The notes below the pieces were generated by a model. The model ran no database searches. It was given only the letters and a program-made list of their open reading frames with translations, and was not told the origin of the DNA. Shown here one piece after another: positions 56,858-64,000 of a DNA stretch of 64,000 nucleotides. The position numbers and the translations under genes are program-made. The stretch lies in the NCBI GenBank assembly GCA_030447385.1, contig JAUJOY010000004.1:229150-293149 (forward strand), in the 5' to 3' direction. Origin of the DNA: Mycobacteriales bacterium. Its GTDB lineage: Bacteria; Actinomycetota; Actinomycetes; Mycobacteriales; SCTD01. Position 1 is the stretch's first letter, and every line of letters starts with the position of its first letter.

Positions 56858-57667
56858 ATGGTCGGGACGGTCGAGGACAGGGCACGGCAGGCGCACCGCA
56901 GCGACACCGTCGAGGGGCTCGCCCGGGTCGGCATCGCCGCGCGGGGGCTGGTCTGGCTCGTCGTCGGGCTGCTGGGGCTGGCCGTGGTCCTCGGCGGCGA
57001 CGAGCAGACCGACAAGGGCGGCGCGCTTCGGGCCATCGCCGACCGGCCGCTCGGCGACCTGCTCCTGGTCGTGCTGGTCGTGGGGTTCCTCGGCTACGCC
57101 GCGTGGCAGCTGCTGTCCGCCGCGGTCGGGCACCGCGACACCGACGGGGCCAAGCGGTGGGGCAAGCGGGGCGTCTCCCTCGGGAAGGGACTGCTCTACG
57201 CGGCGCTGGCCCTCAGCACCCTGCGCTTCCTGCTGCGCGGCACCGCGGCGCCGGACCAGACCGGGTCGCTCACCGCACGGCTGATGAGCCAGCCGGGAGG
57301 ACGCACCCTCATCGGCCTGATCGGGGTCGGGCTCCTCGTCGCCGGTGTGGTCATCGCGGTCCGGGCGCTGCGGGAGAAGCACACCAAGCGGCTGAAGCAG
57401 TACCGCCTCCCGCGGTCGTTGAGGCGTCCGGCCGTCGTGCTCGGCATCGCCGGGCTGGTGGGGCACGGCGCGGTGTTCGCGCTGATCGGCAGCTTCCTCG
57501 TCCAGGCCGCCTGGCAGTTCGACGCGGCGCAGGCCAAGGGACTGGACGCCGCGCTGCAGGCGCTGGCCCAGCAGCCGTACGGCCGGTTCCTGCTCGCAGT
57601 GGCCGTGGCCGGGATGCTGTGCTACGCGATGTGGTCGTTCGTCGAGGCGGCCTACCGGCGGATCTGA
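56858..57667 (+). CDS. DUF1206 membrane protein
   Basis: VEGLARVGIAARGLVWLVVGLLGLAVVLG...GKGLLYAALALSTLRFLLRG repeated pattern of three membrane modules. Confidence 0.88.
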   Translation: MVGTVEDRARQAHRSDTVEGLARVGIAARGLVWLVVGLLGLAVVLGGDEQTDKGGALRAIADRPLGDLLLVVLVVGFLGYAAWQLLSAAVGHRDTDGAKRWGKRGVSLGKGLLYAALALSTLRFLLRGTAAPDQTGSLTARLMSQPGGRTLIGLIGVGLLVAGVVIAVRALREKHTKRLKQYRLPRSLRRPAVVLGIAGLVGHGAVFALIGSFLVQAAWQFDAAQAKGLDAALQALAQQPYGRFLLAVAVAGMLCYAMWSFVEAAYRRI

Positions 57668-57676
57668 GCCTGGAGC

Positions 57677-58522
57677 TCAGCGCCGTCCGGCCAGCTCGGG
57701 CGGAAGGGGGACGGCCGGATCGGTCGCCGACTTCACGATCTCGCGGGACAGGTCGTGCACCTTGCGCCCGCGGGAGCGGGCGACCTTGCGCAGGCGCTCG
57801 AAGGCCTGCCGCGGGGAGCTGTGCTGGCGCTCGGTGAGCACGCCGATCGCCTGCTCGACCACCACGCGGGCGGCCAGCGCGTGCTCGAGCTGCTGGACGG
57901 AGATGCGCAGCTTGGTGACCTCGTCCACCGGGCCGTCGACCTTCGCCGGACGCGCCCCCGGCTTGAGCTCGCCGGCGAGCAGGTCGGCCAGCACCATGGC
58001 GCTGGTCAGGTCGCCGACCGCGTGCTCGCCGACCGACCAGCCGCCCTCTGCGGAGCGCTGGATGACCAGCCCCTCCTGCATGAGCGGGCCGAGGTGGGTG
58101 GCCAGCACGTCGGCCAGGCGGCACAGGACCTCGAGGGTCTCGTCGTCGACGTCGACGCAGCCGCGGTCGATCCCGCAGAGGGTCGCGACGACCTGCCCAC
58201 TGGGGTCGCAGATCGGGACGCCGACGTAGGACCGGATCCCGAGCTCTTCGCGCTTGGGCGCGTCGCGGTAGGCCGGGTCGTTGGCGGCGTCGGTCGTCCG
58301 GCTGGGCGCCCCGGCCAGCAGGCGGTGGCACAGCGAGTCCGTGCGCGCGGCGGTCAGGCCCGCGGCGACCCCGGGCCACTCCGTGTTGCCGACGCGGACG
58401 CGTTCGAAGGTGAAGGTGTCCCTGGTCAGTCCGCCGAGGAAGACGATCTCCATCCCGAGCAGGCAGGCGGCAGTGGACATGACGGCGTCGATCGCGGGGT
58501 GACTCGAGAGCTCGAGGGTCAC
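57677..58522 (-). CDS. GAF-ANTAR domain protein
   Basis: IRSYVGVPICDPSGQVVATLCGID (GAF), LEHALAARVVVEQAIGVLTERQHSSPRQAFERLRKVARSRGRKVHDLSREIV (ANTAR). Confidence 0.9.
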   Translation of the reverse strand: MTLELSSHPAIDAVMSTAACLLGMEIVFLGGLTRDTFTFERVRVGNTEWPGVAAGLTAARTDSLCHRLLAGAPSRTTDAANDPAYRDAPKREELGIRSYVGVPICDPSGQVVATLCGIDRGCVDVDDETLEVLCRLADVLATHLGPLMQEGLVIQRSAEGGWSVGEHAVGDLTSAMVLADLLAGELKPGARPAKVDGPVDEVTKLRISVQQLEHALAARVVVEQAIGVLTERQHSSPRQAFERLRKVARSRGRKVHDLSREIVKSATDPAVPLPPELAGRR

Positions 58523-58610
58523 GACGACGCTCCTTCCAGTGCGGGCCAGTGCCTGGAACTGCCGCTACGCACAGTACGCGGGCCATTGTCCACCGGAGAG
58601 GGGGCCCCTG

Positions 58611-58874
58611 TCAGGTGGTCCCCGTTCCGACGGCCGGTGCAAGGCGCGACTTCACCTGGGCCAGGCTCGGGTTCGTGAGCGCCGAGCCGTCCGGGAACAC
58701 CACGGTCGGAACGGTCATGTTGCCGCCGTTCACGCTCTGGACGTACTCGGCGGCGGCGGGCTCCTGCTCGATGTCCACCACCGAGTAGGACACCCCCTCC
58801 CGGTCCAGCTGCTTCATCAGCCGGTGGCAGTAGCCGCACCACTGGGTGCTGTAGATCGTGAGCGGCTCGGGCAT
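58611..58874 (-). CDS. mrx1: Mycoredoxin (glutaredoxin-like)
   Basis: [78 protein letters not shown] (CGYC). Confidence 0.92.
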   Translation of the reverse strand: MPEPLTIYSTQWCGYCHRLMKQLDREGVSYSVVDIEQEPAAAEYVQSVNGGNMTVPTVVFPDGSALTNPSLAQVKSRLAPAVGTGTT

Positions 58875-58966
58875 GCGGGGAGCTCCTTCGACGGCAACCG
58901 GTGCCCCCCCGTCAACAGGATGCATGTCTACCCGCTTCCCGCGCCGCCGGCTGGGAGACTGCCGCC

Positions 58967-61058
58967 GTGGACGACGAGCGCACCGCGGACCGCATCCTGG
59001 CGGCCCTCGACGAGGACCAGCGCGAGGCGGCCCGTGCCGTGACCGGCCCGGTGTGCATCCTGGCCGGCGCCGGCACCGGCAAGACGCGCACCATCACCTC
59101 GCGGGCGGCCTACGCCGTGGCCTCCGGCGCCGTGCAGCCCGGCTCGATGCTGGCCGTCACCTTCACGGCGCGGGCGGCTGGTGAGATGCGCACGCGGCTT
59201 CGGGCGCTCGGCGCCGAAGGGGTGCAGGCGCGCACGTTCCACTCCGCGGCTCGACGGCAGCTCGGCTACTTCTGGCCACGGGTGATCGGTGGGGCCCCGC
59301 CCAGGCTGGTGGACAACACCTTCGGCCTGGTCGCCGCCGCCGCCTCCCGGGCACGGCTGAGCCCGGGCACGAGCGAGATCCGCGACCTGCTGAGCGAGCT
59401 GGAGTGGGCAGCGAGCACGCTGGTCGGGCCGGAGGACTACCCGCAGGCCGCAGCGCAGGCCGGCCGCCAGGGGCCGTACGACGAAGCTGTGGTGGCGCAG
59501 GTCTACGACGCCTACGTCCAGCTCAAGCAGGCGCAGGGGGTCGCCGACTTCAGCGACCTGCTGATGCTCACTGCGGGTGCGCTCGAGGAGCACGCCGGGG
59601 TGGCCGAGGAGTTCCGGGCCCGCTACCGCTCCTTCGTCGTCGACGAGTACCAGGACGTCACGCCGCTGCAGCAGCGCCTGCTCGACGCCTGGCTCGGCGG
59701 TCGCGACGACCTGTGCGTGGTGGGCGACGCCTCGCAGACCATCTACTCCTTCACGGGCGCCTCCGCCGACTACCTGCTGCGGTTCGGTCGCCGCTACCCG
59801 CACGCCAGGCAGGTACGGCTGGTGCGCGACTACCGCTCGACGCCCCAGGTGGTGACCCTGGCCAACGCCGTGATCGCCCAGGCGGCCGTGCGCTCCGCCC
59901 GGCTCGAGCTGGTCGCGCAGCGGTCACCCGGGCCGCCCCCGAGCTTCTGCGAGCACGACGACGCCCGCCGCCGAGGCCGCGTGCGTGGCCGACCGCTGCC
60001 GGGAGCTGCTTGCGGGCGGCACCCCGGCCAGCGAGATCGCCGTCCTCTACCGCGTCAACGCGCAGAGCGCGGGCTACGAGGCCGCGCTCGGTGACGCCGG
60101 CGTCCCCTACCTCGTACGCGGTGGGGCCCGCTTCTTCGACCGCGAGGAGGTGCGCAAGGCCGTGCTGCTGCTGCGGGGGGCAGGCCGCGCCGCGGACGAC
60201 GACGCGCCCGTGGGCCTGGCCGACCTGGTCGCGGACGTCCTTCGGTCCGGGCTGTCCTGGACGGTGGACCCCCCCGCAGGTGCCGGTGCGACGCGCGAGC
60301 GGTGGGAGTCGCTGGCCGCGCTGCACCGGCTGGCCGGCGACCTGGCCCGCGACCAGCCGGAGGCCGGGCTGCGCGAGCTGGTCGCCGAGCTCGAGGAGCG
60401 GGCCTCGGCCCAGCACGCGCCCGCCGTGGAGGGCGTCACCCTGGCCTCGCTGCACGCCGCGAAGGGGCTGGAGTGGGACGCGGTCTTCCTGGTGGGCCTG
60501 GCCGACGGCACCCTGCCGCTGGCGCTGGCGGACAGCCCGGCAGAGATCGAGGAGGAGCGGCGGCTGCTCTACGTCGGCGTGACCCGGGCGCGTTCCCGGC
60601 TGTTCCTGTCGTGGGCTCTGGCGCGCTCGCCCGGTGGGCGCGGGAGCCGCCGCCCGTCCCGCTTCCTCGACGGGCTGCACGCGGTCGCACGTCCGGCTCC
60701 GCCTCCCGGACGAGGCGGCGGTGCCGGCCGGCGCGACCGGGCCGGCACGCCGGCGTGCCGGGTGTGCCGCGCCCCCCTCACCGCAGCCGTCGACCGCAAG
60801 CTCGGCCGCTGCGGGCACTGCCCGGCGGACCGGGACGAGGCGCTGTTCGAGGCCCTGCGCTCATGGCGCTCGGAACGAGCCAAAGCCCTGAGCCAGCCGG
60901 CATTCTGCGTGTTCACCGACGCGACGCTGACGGCCATCGCCGAGCAGCGCCCGGGCACGGCGGCCGCCCTGGTCGCCATCCCCGGCATAGGGCAGGCAAA
61001 GCTGGACCGCTTCGGTGACGAGGTGCTCGCTCTGGTGGGCTCGAGCGACCCGACCTGA
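58967..61058 (+). pseudogene. uvrD2: UvrD2-like helicase split by an apparent frameshift near 59958-59975
   Basis: Frame of 58967-60094 carries [39 protein letters not shown]; homology continues in frame of 59985-61058 ([63 protein letters not shown]-terminal HRDC-like). Could be a sequencing error rather than a true pseudogene. Confidence 0.85.
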
Positions 61059-61077
61059 GCCGGCGAGAACTAATCCC

Positions 61078-61106
61078 TTGCGCGCTTCCGGACAGGCCTC
61101 TACCGT
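61078..61106 (+). promoter_or_regulatory. Putative whiB7 promoter (-35 TTGCGC, 17-bp spacer, -10 TACCGT)
   Basis: AACTAATCCC upstream of TTGCGC at 61078-61083; TACCGT at 61101-61106. Confidence 0.55.
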
Positions 61107-61152
61107 GCTCCTGCCGGTGCTCTCCGGCGTGAGGGGTCAGGAGGTGGACGAC

Positions 61153-61362
61153 ATGGGAACTCTGACGTGCATGCCGGCCTCCGCCCGCGCTGCCGGCGCC
61201 AGCCGCCTGCGTCGCACCCCGGCGCCGAACACCGCCGCGCACGCCACCGGTCTGTCCATCTCCGGTACGGCGGTCGCCGCTCCCAGCGCACAGGTCACCC
61301 TCCTGTTCGCCGCCGGCTACCTCGCCGACCCGGGTTCCCCTCCTCGAGGTGCACCGGTCTGA
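61153..61362 (+). CDS. Putative regulatory upstream ORF (uORF) in whiB7 leader, 69 aa
   Basis: AGGAGG at 61139-61144, ATG at 61153, stop TGA 61360-61362: MGTLTCMPASARAAGASRLRRTPAPNTAAHATGLSISGTAVAAPSAQVTLLFAAGYLADPGSPPRGAPV*. Confidence 0.6.
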   Translation: MGTLTCMPASARAAGASRLRRTPAPNTAAHATGLSISGTAVAAPSAQVTLLFAAGYLADPGSPPRGAPV

Positions 61363-61418
61363 CCCCAGACCGATCAGCGCCTCGAGGCCGCGGAACCCGA
61401 ACCGGGATCCGCGGCCTC
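61331..61418 (+). promoter_or_regulatory. Putative transcription attenuator: antiterminator/terminator pair upstream of whiB7
   Basis: Terminator stem GAGGCCGCGGA (61384-61394)/TCCGCGGCCTC (61408-61418) with inner CCCG-AAC-CGGG. Alternative pairing 61331-61338 with 61392-61399 and 61342-61349 with 61380-61387. Confidence 0.65.
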
Positions 61419-61542
61419 CTTGCGTTTCCGGGCTGCATTTCCTGGAGCTCTGCCCGCTCTGTCCACTGCCAGCTCCCCTCCGGGCCACCGCCCACGAATG
61501 ACCCCCAGGCCTACCGGCCGACCACGAAGAAGGTGAACCACG

Positions 61543-61827
61543 GTGCTCGCCACTCCCGACCTGAACCCGACCTCCGCTGCACCCTCCGACCCGGTCCTGC
61601 CCTGCTGGACGGCGGACCCCGACCTGTGGTTCGCCGAGTCGCCCCAGTCCGTCGAGGACGCCAAGGCGCTCTGCGTCCCGTGCCCGCTGCGGGAGGCGTG
61701 CCTGGCCGGTGCTCTCGAGCGGCGCGAGCCGTGGGGCGTCTGGGGCGGCCAGCTGGTCGTGCAGGGCGTCGTCGTCCCGCGCAAGCGGCCGAGGGGCCGG
61801 CCCCGCAAGGTCGACCTCGCAGCCTGA
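61543..61827 (+). CDS. whiB7: WhiB7-family Fe-S transcriptional regulator
   Basis: CW...CVPCPLREACLAGALERREPWGVWGGQLV and C-terminal AT-hook RGRPRK. Confidence 0.92.
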   Translation: MLATPDLNPTSAAPSDPVLPCWTADPDLWFAESPQSVEDAKALCVPCPLREACLAGALERREPWGVWGGQLVVQGVVVPRKRPRGRPRKVDLAA

Positions 61828-61871
61828 TGTCCCTCCCCGTACCTCCCCCTTCCACGTCTGGAGAAGATCCC

Positions 61872-62039
61872 GTGTACCCCGCCCATCCCTCGGTGACGCT
61901 CGCCCGCGAGCAGCGCGAGCGGGAGCAGCGGGCGGCCGAGCACGTCCTGGCCGCCCGACTCGTACGCCTGCGCCGGCTGGACCGCCGAGCCGCGGCCGCC
62001 TCCGCGCGCGCCCGGCTGGCACGTCTGGCGCTGCAGTAA
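61872..62039 (+). CDS. Small basic/Ala-rich ORF downstream of whiB7
   Basis: VYPAHPSVTLAREQREREQRAAEHVLAARLVRLRRLDRRAAAASARARLARLALQ. Confidence 0.4.
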   Translation: MYPAHPSVTLAREQREREQRAAEHVLAARLVRLRRLDRRAAAASARARLARLALQ

Positions 62040-62051
62040 CCCGACGGCCCA

Positions 62052-62082
62052 GGTGGCTCTCCCGATGAACGGGGGAGCCGCC
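62052..62082. terminator. Terminator-like hairpin downstream of whiB7 and the small ORF
   Basis: GGTGGCTCTCCCG-ATGAA-CGGGGGAGCCGCC, 13-bp stem with two G-U pairs; no clear U-tract. Confidence 0.55.
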
Positions 62083-62109
62083 TGTGCCGCCTCGACCTAG
62101 GCTCTGCGG

Positions 62110-63552
62110 GTGCCCTTGCCTTCGCGCGACCTGACCAGCGACGTCATCGTGCGCTCGGGGCTGGCCACGGCGGGGCTGCGTGATCGCGCGCTCGACGTGC
62201 TGCTCGACCCGTCCCTCGCACACGTCGTCGACCTCGTCTGCTGGCCCGAGAAGGGCATGGTGCACGTCGCCGACAGCCAGGGTCACGCCGCGCTGGCGGC
62301 GGACGGGACCACCGAGGTGCTCGCCGGACGGAACCCCGTCGCGCTGCAGGACCCGCTCTCCGACGACGGATACCCCTACGCCGCCGTGCGTCTGCACTCG
62401 CTGTTCGCCGACCCGCGGGCGCCAGACCTCGCGGTGGTGCACACCGGGGCGCACCACTGGCCCGAGCGCGGCGGCCATCTCGGCGAGCACGGCTCGCTCA
62501 ACGCGCTGCAGTCGCGAGCGCCGTTCCTGCTCTCGGGAAGGGGCGTACGCGAGCGCGGCGTCGTGGACCGGGTGGCTCGCACCGTCGACATCGGCGCCAC
62601 CCTCGTCCACCTGGCCGGCGGCTCGTACGACGAGATGGACGGCGTCCCCGTCGACCTCGCGATCCCGGCGGCGCGGCACGTCGTCGGCCTGCTGTGGGAC
62701 GGCGCGCCCTGCGGGGAGCTCCTGGAACGCGCTGCGGGCGGTGAGCTGCCCCATGTCGCCCGGCTGCTGGAGCGGGGCTGTGCGCTGCGCGGCGGGGCCA
62801 TCGCTGAGTTCCCGAGCGTGACCCTGGTCAACCACACGAGCGCGCTCACCGGGCTCGGACCGGGTCGCCACGGCATCGTCAACAACGCCTTCTTCGACCG
62901 CGTGGCCGGGGAGCAGGTCGTGCCGAACTCCTCAACCTCCTGGCACCGCGCGATGGAGTGCCTGCGGCCGGGCGTGCGTACGGTCTTCGAGCGCCTTCCC
63001 GCCGGAACTCTCAGCGCCTGCGTCAACGACCCGGTGGACCGCGGTGCGACCTACAGCACCTTCGCCCTCATCCGCGCGGCCGGCATCGGCGGCACCGGCA
63101 CGCTGTCCTCGATGCTGCCTCCCGCGGTGGACGACCCGCACGCCAGCCGTGAGCACGTCGTGGCCGACGGCGACTACGCCTGGTCGACCCAGGTGGACGC
63201 GAGCGGGCTCGAGCAGGTGCTCGAGCTGTGGGGTGCGGAGGTGCCACCCCGGCTGACCTGGTGGAACACCACCCTCACGGACTCCGGGCACCACGCCGGG
63301 GGCCCCGGATCCCGCATCTCCCGGGCCTCCCTGCAGGACGCGGACCGGCGCCTCGGGGTCTGGCTGGACCTGGTCGAGGAGCGCGGTCTGCTCGACGACA
63401 CCGTGGTGCTGCTCACAGCAGACCACGGGATGCAGGCCGCCCACCCGGCGTGCACCGGCGACTGGGACAAGGCGCTGACCGCCGCCGGTGTGCCCTTCCG
63501 GGACGAGGCGTACGGCTTCATCTACCTCGGGGATGACGTCCTCGACGGCTAG
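62110..63552 (+). CDS. Alkaline phosphatase superfamily (nucleotide pyrophosphatase/phosphodiesterase-like) protein
   Basis: LLWDGAPCGELLERAAGGELPHVARLLERGCALRGGAIAEFPSVTLVNHTSALTGLGPGRHGIVNNAFFD; VVLLTADHGMQ. Confidence 0.88.
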   Translation: MPLPSRDLTSDVIVRSGLATAGLRDRALDVLLDPSLAHVVDLVCWPEKGMVHVADSQGHAALAADGTTEVLAGRNPVALQDPLSDDGYPYAAVRLHSLFADPRAPDLAVVHTGAHHWPERGGHLGEHGSLNALQSRAPFLLSGRGVRERGVVDRVARTVDIGATLVHLAGGSYDEMDGVPVDLAIPAARHVVGLLWDGAPCGELLERAAGGELPHVARLLERGCALRGGAIAEFPSVTLVNHTSALTGLGPGRHGIVNNAFFDRVAGEQVVPNSSTSWHRAMECLRPGVRTVFERLPAGTLSACVNDPVDRGATYSTFALIRAAGIGGTGTLSSMLPPAVDDPHASREHVVADGDYAWSTQVDASGLEQVLELWGAEVPPRLTWWNTTLTDSGHHAGGPGSRISRASLQDADRRLGVWLDLVEERGLLDDTVVLLTADHGMQAAHPACTGDWDKALTAAGVPFRDEAYGFIYLGDDVLDG

Positions 63553-63857
63553 GGCCCGCAGCCGCCCTGACCTGCGCTTCTGCGTGCCGCGTGGTGACGT
63601 CGCGTTCGGCTCGTGACGTCCTCGGTACGCAGGTCTGCGGACCTCTTGCGGACTGGCTGCGGACTGGGGGCGGACGGGAGGCTGTGCGCGAGGCCATGTC
63701 GACCCGCCGCGACGTTCGGGACTGCCACGCCTGGCTCGGCGCTCCGGGACCGAGGCCTGTGAGCTTCTGGTGGGGCTTGAAAACGCCCGCTCGGCAGAGC
63801 TGGCGTGTGGTGAGTGCCGTCTTGTCGGGCGAAATCATCTGGTGAAGAACTCATCGT

Positions 63858-64000
63858 ATGACGAGTTATGCGATCGAGATCGCCGATCTCCGGGTGTGCC
63901 GCGGCGGCCGGGACGTGTTGCACGGGCTGGGCTTCACCGTCGGGCGCGGCAGCGTCACCGGGCTGCTCGGGCCGAGCGGCGGCGGCAAGACCACCGTGAT
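63858..64000 (+). CDS. ABC transporter ATP-binding protein, truncated by window end
   Basis: MTSYAIEIADLRVCRGGRDVLHGLGFTVGRGSVTGLLGPSGGGKTTV (Walker A). Confidence 0.9.
   Translation, partial: MTSYAIEIADLRVCRGGRDVLHGLGFTVGRGSVTGLLGPSGGGKTTV

Noticed and set aside
59985-61058. Programmed +1 frameshifting to produce full-length UvrD2
   Set aside because: No known slippery motif or stop codon at the junction; a single-base error or mutation is the simpler explanation.
63591-63845. 84-aa ORF upstream of the final ABC ATPase gene
   Set aside because: No recognisable domain and repeated GCGGAC/GTGACGTC motifs; could be real but not supported.
63848-63868. Operator palindrome at the start codon of the last ABC gene (ACTCATCGTATGACGAGT)
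   Set aside because: Imperfect symmetry with several mismatches; too weak without comparative data.

Overview
A 64 kb window of a high-GC actinobacterial chromosome, inferred from composition, GTG starts and gene content. Most of it is densely packed, conventional protein-coding genes. I found no tRNA, rRNA, CRISPR array, transposase or prophage genes. Main blocks: (1) 1-7.9 kb: Rieske/FAD reductase pair, MscS, DUF421, DUF2254, small stress membrane proteins and a GGDEF-EAL protein. (2) 8-30 kb: metabolic and accessory genes (acyl-CoA dehydrogenase, SUFU, DUF2332, MaoC, PHP, aminotransferases, animal-type heme peroxidase with a divergent LysR-like HTH protein, MpaB, DEAD helicase, TetR, HAD). 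(3) 29.9-61.8 kb: a region rich in DNA repair, redox and stress genes: split LigD (Pol and PE-ligase as separate genes), Ku, MoeZ, a two-domain KaiC-like ATPase overlapping an HATPase_c gene, an alkyltransferase-like protein, AdnA/AdnB-like helicase-nucleases, AidB-like, M16 pair, NudC, mycoredoxin, UvrD2 and WhiB7. The strongest second-look items are: (a) a whiB7 leader containing a promoter, a 69-codon uORF and two mutually exclusive RNA structures (antiterminator versus terminator); (b) an HATPase_c-KaiC operon in which the KaiC-like protein has an altered phosphosite and lacks the C-terminal A-loop; (c) an apparent +1 frameshift splitting uvrD2; (d) an acidic 5-residue-repeat coiled-coil protein; (e) a palindromic operator candidate between the LysR-like gene and the peroxidase gene.
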